The position numbers and the translations under genes were made by a program. The notes below the pieces were generated by a model. The model saw nothing but the letters and a program-made list of their open reading frames with translations, searched no databases and was not told the origin of the DNA. A DNA stretch of 64,000 bases from Cercis canadensis. Taxonomy: Eukaryota > Streptophyta > Magnoliopsida > Fabales > Fabaceae. Below, piece by piece: positions 22,499 to 33,923 of the stretch (positions are counted from its first letter, which is position 1; the number at the start of each line of letters is the position of its first letter). The DNA is taken from positions 1 through 64,000 of the forward strand of contig QAOA01003503.1 in the NCBI GenBank assembly GCA_003255065.1, read 5' to 3'.

Positions 22499-23179
22499 TG
22501 TGTGGTTGGATTGCTAAGCACACAGCATCAGATATGTCAAAAAGAGAGACAAAGTGAATAGAATGAGATTGATTCTCTCCAAGGGTATGGGGTTTATAGA
22601 GGAGAATGGTTGCTTCCGATTATATCATTTTTATTTTTTTTTGGTTTTAACTGTAAGGATATTATTCGGTCAACTTTTGTACACCGAGATTAGTCATTCC
22701 CTAAACAATCTTAATGACGCATCCTCCCATATTGGTCATTAGTTGTGCTTATAAAGGGTCATATTGTTTCTAAAGGTATTTTTTCTAGTAGTCATGTGTT
22801 AAGACTTCATGTCCTTGNAACGGGCTGGCCCACTGGGCTCAGCCCATGAACCCAGCTCTATGTGTGGTTGGATTGCTAAGCAAACAGCATCAGATATGTC
22901 AAAAAGAGAGACAAAGTGAATAGAGTGAGATTGATTCTCTCCAAGGGTATGGGGTTTATAGAGGAGAATGGTTGCTTCCAATTATATCATTTTTATTTTT
23001 TTTTGGTTTTAACTGTAAGGATATTATTCGGTCAACTTTTGTACACCGAGATTAGTCATTCCCTGAACAATCTTAATGACGCATCCTCCCATATTGGTCA
23101 TTAGTTGTGCTTATAAAGGGTCATATTGTTTCTAAAGGTATTTTTTCTAGTAGTCATGTGTTAAGACTTCATGTCCTTG
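22499..23179. repeat. Duplication flanking single-N join at 22818
   Basis: 22499-22817 and 22861-23179 (319 bp each) are almost identical. Between them lie the N at 22818 and 42 bases starting AACGGGCTGGCCC that belong to neither copy. Probably an assembly artefact; the two ORFs starting MNRMRL and MNRVRL are the two copies. Confidence 0.75.
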
Positions 23180-23193
23180 TTGCACATATCCTA

Positions 23194-24441
23194 CTGGCAT
23201 TTGATACATATTTTTTTTTAATTTCTTAGAAATCATAATTTGAGAAACTTAAGATTTCTATGTTTAATATAAAGTTTCAAAAAAATATTCTCAGATAAAT
23301 ATGATTCCTGAGAACAATTTTGGAACAAGTTTCTAAAAAAAAAAAAATTTCCATGTGACATGAATTTTTTTTTTAAAATGTAAACTCTCTTTTACCACTC
23401 ATCCCCAAAATCCCTCCTCACGAGTTTCTTTCTCCAAGTTATCAACTCCGTCATCTTGTGTCCTTTGATCCTTAGGTGCAGCTGCCGCCGGGCTCGGTCT
23501 GAGAAGCAGGTCACGTGTGATAACTCGCCAACAGTAGCTTTTGTCAAGCTTTCTTCTTCCATGGATTCCTGCAGCACATCTGTTCGTGCTTCTCCTTTTG
23601 ATTGCCTTATCGTCGGTAACTACCTCCTCTTCTGTTTCTCCCAAATAAAGATTTTCCAACTTAATCTCTTATATTTGATCACTTTCTCTGTCAAATCTCT
23701 TTTCTCGACCAGATTTGAATGACACTTTGTACCCAACCAACACTGGAATTAGTGAAGCTCTCAAGAAAAACATTGACGGTAAGAAGAACTCGTAGTAATT
23801 GGTTTACTTCAATTTGATTTGATTTTCATGCTCTCATCATCTTCAACTATTTGAATTTGAATGCAGTGTTCCTAGTAGAGAAATTCGGATTCCCAGAAAA
23901 CAAAGCTTCAAGTCTCCGAGTTGAACTATTCAAGAAATACGGAAGCTCCCTTGCTGGCTTGCGAGTAATTCAAATTCACCTTATTCATTTCATTAAGAAT
24001 ATTTTATCAATTAATTTTCTTGGTGCATTAGGATATGATAATAAAAGTAGTAAGTAGCCACGTAAGTTATTTTTTTGGATAGATTTACAAAATTTACCCC
24101 TTTGAATCTTATTATTTATATTTGCCACTTTATATGTAAAAATTATATATTTTTTCTTATTACTTGTTATATGTGAGTCTCACAATAAAAATAATATATA
24201 ATAGCAATTTATTTATTTTTCATTCAAATTTAAATAGGGGTATTTTGGAAAAAATAACATAGATTCTTAGGAAAATAACATTTGAACTAAACATGAAAAT
24301 GTAAAATTTCCAAGAATGAATATTCAATATTCCTAAGAATGTTTATGGCCAACCAAATATAATTTGTAAGATTCCTAGGAGCAAGATTCCAAAGAATGAT
24401 GTTTTTGAGAACTAAAAAAAAATATCCGTACCAAACGCCAC
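23194..24441 (+). mobile_element. PIF/Harbinger-like element with captured gene piece
   Basis: The ends form an inverted repeat (left CTGGCATTTGATAC, right complement GTGGCGTTTGGTAC) flanked by a 3-bp repeat CTA (23191-23193 and 24442-24444). The left 190 bp and right about 350 bp are clearly related in sequence to the ends of the element at 50799-52100 (shared parts include ATAATTTGAGAAA/ATAACTTGGGAAA and GTTTATGGCCAACCAAA). Between them sits a leader and exons 1-3 of a HAD-phosphatase gene. The 3-bp duplication and G(T/C)GTTTGG ends suggest PIF/Harbinger; the usual target is TWA, so the superfamily is an inference. No transposase is present. This is a Pack-type gene capture. Confidence 0.7.
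23561..24039 (+). pseudogene. Captured HAD-phosphatase gene fragment, exons 1-3
   Basis: Exons 23561-23615, 23713-23778 and 23867-23964 join in frame to encode 73 residues matching the N terminus of plant HAD-superfamily phosphatases of the SDT1/pyrimidine-nucleotidase type: FDCLIVDLNDTLYPTNTG, FLVEKFGFPENKASSLRVEL and FKKYGSSLAGLR. A trace of exon 4 (ALGYD, 24025-24039) survives, but the AG acceptor before it is gone and transposon sequence follows. The rest of the enzyme (motifs II-IV) is missing. Motif I is DLNDT where active members have DxDxT, so the second aspartate is lost as well. The fragment lies inside the transposon at 23194-24441. Non-functional as an enzyme; it could still be transcribed and spliced. 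Confidence 0.75.
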
Positions 24442-24444
24442 CTA

Positions 24445-25361
24445 AATGTAGACAACGTTTTGGACATATAATTTAGTGATTGCATCCCAACCAATATTTG
24501 ATATGGTCATCAATCTAAGAGTAAAACTCTTTTTTGTTTATGAAAGATATACACACAATCAATTTAGTCATTGAAAGGTTTGTAGTATTACTTTAGTATC
24601 AATTTAATCCATGTTGGGTGAGAGTTGGCATAAGCCTATTTTGATGAATAGATGTCTTTCTAAGACTAAAGCGATACTATAAATCTTTTAGAGACTAAAT
24701 TGATTGTATATTTATCATTCAAAGACCAAAAAAAGGTGGGTTTTGCTCCATAAATCACTATAGGCCAACAATATCAACATTTGATTATATAAACTGTTTC
24801 TAGCTACGATAGTTTTGGCTAATTATTCAATACTCTAAGTTCATACCATAGGCATAATTGATGATTAGGATGATTTATATATGCTATCTATTTTACTTAA
24901 TAGATATGTATGTCCAACAATTAATAGTCAATTTTTACCTATGAGTATGAATAACACTTGTGGTATTGAATAATTGGCCTAATCTTAATTGAATTCATTT
25001 TTATATTTTATTACAGTGAAAAGTTTCCTCTAGTATTATTATGGTACTCTACCTTTCAATTTCCATAATATCCACATTTAGAAATCTTAAAAACCGGATC
25101 CCATTGCTCATATCATCACTAAAAATATACACATTATAAGTCTATTGAGTGTGATCCACAAATAGGTGCAAATGTCTCTATCCATGCCACTTGCTACCAT
25201 AGAGAGCCATAAAAATGAGAAGAAGAGGGAAATAGTGAGAGCCTAAAAATATGGATATAGCTTTATTTCTCAGTATATATGAGGCATTTTGTCATGTTTT
25301 TTTCTTTCATCTTTGAGTTTCATTAATTAAGAAGTTAAAGGGTTACTTGAACATAGTGAAA
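24445..25361. other. LEA gene upstream region with MITE
   Basis: Contains the MITE at 24519-24750 and AT-rich DNA leading to the LEA start codon. Candidate TATA-like runs are many, and none stands out. No classical ABRE core (ACGTGG/T) was noticed close to the start. Confidence 0.35.
24519..24750. mobile_element. MITE, about 230 bp, palindromic arms
   Basis: Left arm GAGTAAAACTC...CAATCAATTTAGTC and right arm ...GACTAAATTGATTG...GGGTTTTGCTC are imperfect complements over most of the length. Same general type as the element at 4757-5015 (GAGTAAAA ends, TTTAGTC inside). No coding capacity. Confidence 0.65.
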
Positions 25362-27022
25362 ATGCAGGCTGTCAAGGAAAAGATCCAAGATATGAATACC
25401 ATGCGTAAGGCCAAGGCAGAAGCAAAGGCCGAAGAAAAGGTATTAGTTATAGAAGCCTTAACACAAGAACAACATACATTTCATTCTACTAAGTAATTGA
25501 TGATATAGAAATTCTTTTTCTTTTATATTTTTTCTTGTAATTTTTCCTTTTTATTCGTATTAGAAAATTCTGTTGCCAGTTGAAACTAGCATCTTTTTCC
25601 CACCAAGCAAACTGATATTGCTTCTACAGATATTTAACAATGATGTTTCCATAAACTTTTCCTTACAACAATTTACAAATGTATGATGTGATAGCATTTG
25701 AGTTGAATAGGAAATAATTTAATTATTAAAATATCTGTTGAGTTTAGATGCTATCATATATATATATATGTATATATGTGTATTGATTTACAGAAGACAA
25801 ATAGAGTTACTGATTTTGATATTTGGGAAGAAGACAAATAAAACGTTTGTCAAAGTTATTATGTTTGTGAATTGATTTACCCTTTTTCTTTTCTTGTACT
25901 CTTTGATCTTGATTACGAAAGCAAATTAGGAAAATAAAGAAGATTACACTATTCCATTACAGATATAAGTTTGACTTGCCTTTAGGCCACCGACACACCC
26001 TCATACACATGTAAGATGGCAAAGAGGAAAATGACATTTAAGCATAACCTAAGTTCTAATACTCAACATCATGCACCCACATTGATTTAAAAATTTTAAT
26101 TTTCTTTATCATATTCATTACCCGTTTCTTCTCTGGGTTCCATCCCATTTTTCTTTCATATATTATTTTGGCTCATATATGTTCAATTTGCCCCACAAAA
26201 TTTTTCAAATTATGCTTCGACCACACAAGTAATTGCTTGTGTATGACAATTATTCATGTTTTGTGCGTGAACGTGGGCCCCACACACATATTTTTAATGA
26301 GTCTCATATTTCAATTTCTCTAGTGTAAGGCCACATGTTTTTCCTAGTTCATACAAGAATTTCTCTGTTATAAAATATGAACTCAACTGATCCCACTTAA
26401 ACATTCTATTACCAAACTCAGATTTTGCTACATATAGATTGTGTACAGTTACGCACATAATATTTTTAGAGTTAAATACTTATTTTGTCACTCAATTATT
26501 TTTTAAACGTCGGTTTAGTCTATAATTTTTTTTTTGTCATTTTAATTTTCAAATAATCACTCAGTCTGTCAAATCAATTATTTAAGTTATCATTTTTGGT
26601 GTTTACATAGGACTAATTTGATGAACGGTATGATTATTCGAGGACTAAAATGATATAAAAAATAAATTAAGGATTAAAATGACATTTAAGAAATAATTCA
26701 AAGACGAAAAATATATTTTACTCAACATTTTAATTATATTTATGAATTTAAATAACAGTGATGTATGTATGTGTGAATATTCATTACTCTCATGCAGGCT
26801 GAGAATGAAGTTGCAAAAGCAAGAATGGACATAGCTCATGAAGTTAGATTGGCAAAAGAGTCAGAAGCTGCAATGGATATGCATGTGGTCAAGGCTGCGC
26901 AGCGAGCAGAGGAAGAAATGGCGAAGCACGCATATAGGAATCCAAATGCCGGTAGTGACGTGAATTCGTCAGAATATGCTACAATGGAAGCAGCAAATGA
27001 CCCAACCTACACTGCTACCTAA
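25362..27022 (+). CDS. LEA_1 family (late embryogenesis abundant) protein
   Basis: Two exons, 25362-25439 and 26798-27022, join in phase to give 100 residues. The start ATGCAGGCTGTCAAG gives MQAVKEKIQDM, the standard opening of LEA_1 (group 4, D-113) proteins. The middle is a K/E/A-rich amphipathic helix (KAKAEAKAEEK, AKARMDIAHEVRLAKESEA, MDMHVVKAAQRAEEEMAKHA) and the end is N/T/S-rich and disordered (DPTYTAT). Such proteins protect membranes and enzymes during seed drying and water stress. One intron near this position is typical of the family. The CAG in ATGCAG imitates a splice acceptor, so a gene finder could wrongly fuse this gene to the HAD fragment upstream. The 1.36-kb intron carries a MITE. 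Confidence 0.87.
26468..26724. mobile_element. MITE in LEA intron, about 257 bp
   Basis: Inverted arms GAGTTAAATACTTATTTTGTC... and ...AAAATATATTTTACTC are complementary with mismatches, with GACTAAA/TTTAGTC motifs inside, as in the other MITEs of this window. Confidence 0.6.
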
Positions 27023-27593
27023 GGCTCTTCTAATTTTTTTTTTTTTTCTTTTTCTTTTGGTACTTTGGTTACCGCTTTAGTCACCAAACTCTCAAAAGCC
27101 ACTGTCACAGTCTAGTTAGCAGTTAATAATGTAGCTTGAGGGAAAACCCCAAAGCCAGCAAGTGTTAGTATTCTAGATATCATAAAACTGATCATCAGGG
27201 TCTGCAGGTTTAGACAAGTCCTGCCACTTTCTGATGTTGCTCTTACATATATTGTATATGTTTTTTGTTTTTCTTTTTTTCATTTGTTTGAATTGTTTTT
27301 GTTCAAGTGATTTCAATTGTAAAGTTGTTCTTGTTGTTGTAAGAGTGATAAACTCAAGATAAATATATCCCATCTTGTGTTAATGGAACATTTGGATGAA
27401 TGGAATTGTTTATTGTCGCGCTTGCATATATCATTTTATTTCCAACTGACTAAGTTTTTTTAATTAAAGATTGTGAGATGAGTTTAGAAGAGTGGTTTTA
27501 ACTTTGGAATTTGGATCAATTTTTTGGCATTGCTAGTACTAACTGCTAAGCAAGCAAAAGTTCGTTGCATTAAAATCTCAGTGTCCAACTAAC
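27023..27593. other. LEA 3' flank
   Basis: 3' untranslated and downstream sequence of the LEA gene. T-rich with possible AATAAA-like signals. No other gene seen. Confidence 0.4.
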
Positions 27594-28055
27594 GAAGGTT
27601 GGCCTGAGTGAAAAGGGCTCTGGTCGTTTAAGTAAGTGATCTCGAGTTTGAGCTTTTGTGAATACAACAAACTTTCTTAGGAGAAGTTCCCGCTTTAGCA
27701 CTCGACAATACCTCAGATGATTAGTCCTGGGCAAAGCCTACCTTGAAAAACCAAAAAATAAATAAATCTCAAGTGTCTAACAAGATGGCCATGATAGAGA
27801 TTTGTAACTTAATTTAAAGAGTAAATTGCAGTTTACTATTTTGAGGTTTGCTAAAATGATANAAACTTTCTTGGGAGAGGTTCCCGCTTTAGCACTCGAC
27901 AATACCTCAGATGATTAGTCCTGGGCAAAGCCTACCTTGAAAAACCAAAAAATAAATAAATCTCAAGTGTCTAACAAGATGGCCATGATAGAGATTTGTA
28001 ACTTAATTTAAAGAGTAAATTGCAGTTTACTATTTTGAGGTTTGCTAAAATGATA
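27594..28055 (+). repeat. SINE-like unit with duplication at N 27862
   Basis: The unit starts GGTTGGCCTGAGTGAAAAG (A-box-like) and continues with GTGATCTCGAGTTTGAGC (B-box-like), ending near an A-rich AAAATAAATAAAT. This order is that of a tRNA-derived SINE. The 193 bases at 27669-27861 recur at 27863-28055 across a single N, most likely an unmerged contig overlap. Confidence 0.55.
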
Positions 28056-28163
28056 TCAAATTCCAATTTTTCCCATAAATTACACTTCACCATATCTTTT
28101 CCATTTGACTAACTGTTGACTAACTATGAACTTAATGCCTTTTTTTTTTTTTTTTTTTTTTTT

Positions 28164-28237
28164 NNNNNNNNNNNNNNNNNNNNNNNNNNNNNNNNNNNNN
28201 NNNNNNNNNNNNNNNNNNNNNNNNNNNNNNNNNNNNN
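28164..28237. other. Sized assembly gap (74 N) in a T run
   Basis: 74 unknown bases flanked by T runs on both sides. The ORFs spanning it are artefacts. Confidence 0.95.
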
Positions 28238-29794
28238 TTTTTTTTTTTTTTTTTGTAAATGTTTCAGTCACTCAAAAGGAAAACAGAGACTTGCTTCTTT
28301 TTTCTTAAATAATATAATCCATTGATAAAAATCAAAAGTTACATTCACGAAAAAAATAAATAAATAAAGACTATCGTAACATTAAAGCATATATATTCAA
28401 TTTTAGCATATATTCTTATAGAATACCCTCTAAGAGTAGGGAAACTATCAAAGATCTTGAGCACAATAATAATTCTATGAAGTATTACAATCTAAAAACA
28501 TCTACATATCATTAATGGATGAACACTATACTGAGACTAATAATTTGAGCTATTATGAAAATTTCAATAAGTTCATATAAACTCAAAAAATGTCAAATAT
28601 ATAAATATCAAGTAATGAATGATAAAATAAGATACTGATTAGTGGTAATAATAGTAGTTTTGTTAAGAAGAATGTTAGATTCGGCAACTAACTATACATC
28701 AAAACTTATAATTTAAGTGAGTCCATACATGGAAAAAGTCGATTTAATTATAAGTGGCTAGTAGAAATATCAAGGATTTTCATGGTTTGGTGGAAGTGGG
28801 TGAGCTAGTTAGGTTGATAGAAGAAGAAATTTAGTCGACGAGGCCTCACACATTAGGGGATTTTGGTCACTGATTCTTGGAGCTGGGGCTAGTGGATTCA
28901 CATAGTAGTTGTACCTTTATTCATTTTCTAATTGATTTTTCTCCTTGTAGATAAGATATATCATCAAGCCACTCAGAAAGTGGCATTGTGATTTTTTTTT
29001 ATGCTATTTTATTCATAAAATAAATATTGTGATATCCTGAGTCCCACATGGGATAGGTGGAAATTTACACGATATTATATAAGCACTAAGATTTGACTAC
29101 CTTATTAACTTGCTAATAAATTAGTGGACTGGATCTTTTTTGAAGCATTAGGTTTAGATAGACGAAACTAGAATTATTTTAAACTTAGGGTATTATAGTA
29201 TAATAGGGAAAAGAATCTAAGACTAAGAATAGCAATGGGGCGCGCTTCTTACTCCCCGGACTGATCTCGATCAATGACTACTTAATATTAAGATAAACTC
29301 CAGAAAACGTAGGCTGTCAAGTTTAAACCCAAATTTGGTATGGTCCCCAATATTAAAACATAAATAAATTATTCACAAATGTGATTACGAGGTTAAATTA
29401 GTGAATAAAGTTGATGGCATTTACAATATTATTTGTTGTAACAACTTGTATCTACTTCATTGACTCGTAAACTTAATCATAACCCAAAAAAAAAATGCGC
29501 TTATACGAAACATTATATAGGGAATGGCACTTTGTTGGAGTATTTTGGGGCTTGAAATCTTCTCTCTATAGCTCTATAACTCTTCCAAACTTTATTTTTG
29601 TGAGCAAGTTTCCAGTGACTGGTGAACTACCGTGGCTTAAACCAATCAAGATGAGATTGAAACTTGCAGTGCTTAAATTCATGTGTTATTTAGTCAAGTC
29701 TTTGTAAACAAAACCCAATGTATATATTCCCAATATCTTGATTATTCTCAGTATATCTTTCATTTCCTTCTGTTCCATCCTTTTATCATAGGGA
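28238..29794. other. Intergenic, HIPP upstream
   Basis: No gene found. TGATATCCTGAGTCCCACATGGG near 29031 resembles the start of some plant LTRs, but no matching end was identified. TCATAG at 29786-29791 just before the HIPP start looks like a splice acceptor, so the HIPP 5' UTR may be split. Confidence 0.35.
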
Positions 29795-29878
29795 ATGGCA
29801 GAAGAGAAAGAAGGAAAGAAAGAAGGAAAGAAAGAAGAAAAGAAAGAAGAAAAGAAAGAAGAGAAGAAAGAAGAGAAG

Positions 29879-29911
<33 letters not shown>

Positions 29912-32900
29912 AAGAAAGAAGAGAAGAAAGAAGAGAAGGAGAAAGAGAAAAAGAAAGATGAGATTGAAGTGATCACTGCTATTTACAAAGTTAATCTGCA
30001 TTGTAAGGAATGTGGGCAAAAGATTAAGAAGCATCTCATTGTTACCCAAGGTACAATCCCACTCTGATGCTGTTGTTTATTTTATTTTGCAATTAGATAA
30101 AAGAAGTTAGAAATTTTCATTGAGAATATTGAGAGAATAATAAGAAATCAAACTTGGGATCTCAACTTTATAAGAGATCACTTAGAATAGTTGTGCTATA
30201 TACCAAAATCATTCTAATATACTTTTTAAATGTTTTATTCATGTAGTTATTATCACTTTTCATTTGCAATACAGCAATAATAATTTTATGATTTCATGAT
30301 TTGCGAATTTCATTAGTTGCTCTTCGTTGATTTGATAAATTTATGGATCTATAAATTGAAATGATATACTTTAAGCTATAAATTTAGAATATGCTGCAAT
30401 CTTCTATTTCTTTCATTCTTCTACTTTACTCCATTAATTAATTTTGTGATGATTACATTTTTTTTTTTTTCATTTCGTGGTGATTGCTGAGCAGGGGTTC
30501 AGAATGTGGACTTGGATATTGAGAAAGCAGAAATCAAAGTTAAAGGCAAATTAGACCCTTTGGAAATCTTGAAGCTTATAGAGAAAAAGAGTAAGAAAAA
30601 GGTTGAGTTAATATCACCAAAAGTCAAGCCCAAGGAAAGCAGCCCTAAAGAGAACAAACCGAAGGAAACCAAAGAAGTAAGTTATTCTTTCTTCAATTTT
30701 GTAGAAATTAAAGATAGTAAAAAAAAAAAAAAATTGTCATAGATAGACAGAACTAGATATTTTTTAACTAGGAATACAAAAAAAAAATGTGAATCTCACA
30801 AAAACCTGAGGTACTATATGAAATGGATTTGAATTTGAAGTCTATTTAGAAAAATTTGAGTATGCGTGACAATGTGTATATTATATACATACTCTTCTTC
30901 ATACCATTTCATAAATTAGACTACAGAAGTTGAATTGAGTTTGGTCCAACTCAATTAAAATGTCATACCATAAGATTGAATTTCTTTTTTAATTGTTAGC
31001 TCAAGAAACACGTGACTAGCCAAAGTAAGGGTTGGTAATTTCATAAGCTTATAACTATTCTTTTGCTTTGTTTAGTTTGTGTTTTTGTTTTTATCTTTTG
31101 CTTTTTGGTCTGTCTGCGGAATAAAATGGACCAAACACATGGGCTGCTCCGGTTACCTCTTATAGCATCATTCTCTATCTAATTATATGTACTTTGAATG
31201 ATAAGTCTTCCAGTAAACATAAGCACACACAACATAATTGATTCAGAGATCTTTTAAAAATATTGAGGTCTTAGGTTTAAATTCTCATTCCCCATATTCT
31301 TAACTAGCTAAAAATATATCTCTATCTATTTATGACAAAAAAATAAATCATCTTCTAGCAAAAACAAAAAATATCAAATCATCCAAGAAATTATAGTAAA
31401 AGTTAGGGTCATGCATAATCAAAACCAAAAAAAAAAAAAAAAAGTATACTACTTCGTTTTGTTTTAGTTTATTCTCTCTCTCTCTCTAGGATTTATATAT
31501 TTAATATCCAACAAATTTTAATAAATTTTTTTCTGGTTACAAATTTTAATACATTTATAGTTTTTAATTACAATTAATTTGGTGCTATCAGTGTAGCATG
31601 AGTGGATTGCAATTTGGGCAATCAGTTTGAGTTTGGTCCCTTCAAAATGGTTGCTTTTAGATTCTGTATGATGATATGAATGGAATTAGTCTCCTACATC
31701 CAATCCCATTTTATAATATGGGCTGTAGGCCCACTTGTAAACATCAACTAATAGTCCCACCTATGATCTTAGTTAATAGAATTTGAATGTGAGCCTATGC
31801 TCATTATTTAGTAAATTATAATATATTTTCAGTATCCAATTAGTATTAATTATCCAGTATCACAAGTGGTATCAATNCAGTATCATAAGTGGTATCAATT
31901 AGGTGAAAGGTCATGAGTTTGAATCATTGGAGTCACATTTGTTAGAAGGGATTTACTGGTTACTGTTTCCATCTCGAACAAGGATTAGTCCCATATTCAA
32001 AGAGTGTAGAGATATCCTAGGTTTAAACAAAAAAAAAAAAAANAAAAAAAAAAAAAAAAAAAAAACAAGTGGTATCAATACTACATGTATAGCTAACTAC
32101 TGAGATGATTGGCCAATGGGAGTTGGTTCAATTGGTGAAGATCAAGTTACTTTGCTTATAAGGCCTAAAATCCCACTATGAACAATCTCATTTTGGTAGG
32201 TAATTTATAAGTACTACTATAAGTCATCACTGAAGCTTCTGATATACCTTGACTTTGAAATATGGTTGTCTCTCCTCATCCTAAACTTTGAACACCAAAA
32301 AAAAAAAAAAAAAACTTCTAAGATGATTTAAGCCATGTATTTTGTAGGTCACACATAAGTCCCACATATCTTTTAAGCAAAATAAACAACATAGATAATT
32401 TTAGTTGTGGTATGGATATCACTTGTGGTATTGAATAACTAGTCATAAATTAGCCAAATTTCTTGTCTTTCCAACCGAATTAGAATGATTATGTATATTT
32501 AATAATCCTCTTGATTAAATGCATGCTATAATAATACAGTAATCTCAATCTATTTTGTTTATGGGAATATTTGGCAACTAAAATTGTCTGTCTGATTTCA
32601 AGCCAATCATCCGGAGTATAACGGTGAAGGTTCACATGCATTGTGACAAATGCGAGCGGGACCTGCGAAATAGATTACTGAAGCACAAAGGTAATCTAGA
32701 GACTACTACTATGTCACATTTATATAGTTTCGATCTTATTATTGGCCAGTTCTACAATATATAAGTTGTTATTTTGTATTGATACACAATTCGTAAAAAA
32801 ACTAGTCATAGGTCACAGAACTAATCCCTCATTTAAAAATCTCAAAAATTTTGAGTCACAAAATGTGTGTCAAATATTTAAGGAGGTTTCTTAGATACTT

Positions 32901-33923
32901 TTAGTATTTATGTAGTATGTCATACTATATAGGAATAACCAATAAATAAATTATATGTGTATAAGTTAACTGTTTTTAAGTTTATTTAAAAAATTAAATA
33001 AATTATATTTTATATCTAATAAAATATAAAAATTATGTATGTTTATCATGTCAGTGTAATATGACATACTTATGTAGTATCATAGAATCTCCGAATATGT
33101 AATATTTGATAAATTTCGAGTTTAACTTGCTCAAAGTAATACATTTTAATTTTGATCTAATTAAATTCAAAATTATAACTTTATTTTTAAAGATTAAAGC
33201 AATGGTACCAAAAATAAAGGTTAGTTCTTCTTTATACCAAATTGTATATCTATCAATATATTATAATAATCTTTGATTTTTGGAAAACAATACACTAATA
33301 ACATTGCGTATTATAGAATTGGCTCTTATTAATCATCAATCAAGTTGGTCTTATTTTTTTATTAACAAAATGCAGGTATCTTCAGTGTTAAAACAGACAC
33401 GAAAGCCCAAACTCTAACACTTGAAGGGACAATTGAACCAGATAAACTAATATCGTTTATGAGAAAAAGAGTACATAAAAGTGCAGAGATTATTTCCTCA
33501 AAAGAGTTGAAAAAGGTTGAGAAGAAAGAAACGGGAAAAGAAGAAGAGAAGAAGGATGAAAAGAAAGAAAAGGGCAAAGAGGAAGAGAAGAAGGACGAAA
33601 AGAAAGAAAAGGGCAAAGAGGAAGAGAAGAAAGATGAAAAGAAAGAAAAGGGCAAAGAGGAAGAGAAGAAGGATGAAAAGAAAGAAAAGGGCAAAGAGGA
33701 AGGGAAGAAGGATGAAAAGAAAGAAAAGGGCAAAGAGGAAGAAAAGAAGGATGAAAAGAAAGATAAAGACAAAGAGGAAGGAGAAACAACGAAAACAATA
33801 GTACTTCAAGAAGATACAAGAGTAGAGATTAAGATCCAAGATAATGTTCCATATATTATTCACTATGTTTATGCTCCACAACTTTTCAGTGATGAGAACC
33901 CAAATGCTTGTTGTATTATGTAA
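29795..33923 (+). CDS. Heavy-metal-associated isoprenylated protein, two HMA domains
   Basis: Exons 29795-30050, 30495-30676, 32603-32690 and 33376-33923 join in phase at GT/AG sites to give 357 residues. Residues 1-60 are almost pure K/E repeat. HMA domain 1 (about 65-135) has the metal site LHCKECGQKI (CxxC) and is split by intron 1. A K/P/E linker follows. HMA domain 2 (about 147-215) has MHCDKCERDL (CxxC). After it comes a second K/E/D-rich repeat (about 230-315), then a short tail ending CCIM, a CaaX box predicted to be farnesylated. CxxC-bearing HIPPs bind copper, zinc or cadmium and attach to membranes by the lipid. All key cysteines are present. The repeats are longer and purer than usual for the family; their length may vary between alleles. 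Confidence 0.9.
29807..29960 (+). repeat. In-frame purine microsatellite coding for K/E
   Basis: A (GAAGAAAAGAAA)-type run in HIPP exon 1, all in phase with the reading frame. The complement gives long F/S-rich ORFs on the minus strand, which are shadows. Confidence 0.85.
31221..31340 (+). repeat. Dispersed SINE-like repeat, copy 1 of 4
   Basis: Starts AAGCACACACAACATAATTG, followed by GAGGTCTTAGGTTTAAATTC and CTAGCTAAAAATATATCTC. Related copies lie at 43051-43165 (best match), about 43680-43785 and about 44485-44600. The better copies carry GGTTCAAATCC, a B-box-like motif. It lies in HIPP intron 2. Confidence 0.5.
31855..32064. repeat. Small joins at N 31877 and N 32043; A-rich SINE-like tail
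   Basis: The 22 bases before N 31877 (CAGTATCACAAGTGGTATC...) recur after it with one change. A unit running from there to an A run contains CATGAGTTTGAATC, a B-box-like motif. A second N (32043) lies inside the A run. Both Ns look like contig joins in repeats, within HIPP intron 2. Confidence 0.55.
32115..32310 (+). mobile_element. SINE, plus strand, with A tail
   Basis: Reads GGGAGTTGGTTCAATTGG, GCTTATAAGGCCTAAAATCC, TTTTGGTAGGTAATTTATAAG and ends in an A run at 32297-32315. Same family as the minus-strand copy at 14087-14238. It lies in HIPP intron 2. Confidence 0.65.
33535..33775 (+). repeat. 39-bp tandem repeat in HIPP exon 4
   Basis: A 39-base unit coding KKDEKKEKGKEEE is repeated about six times with few changes, always in frame. 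Minus-strand ORFs over it are shadows. Confidence 0.85.

Noticed and set aside
29686..30049. Minus-strand F/S-rich and F/L-rich ORFs of 87-96 codons
   Set aside because: They are the complement of the K/E-coding microsatellite in HIPP exon 1; codon composition is purely repeat-driven.
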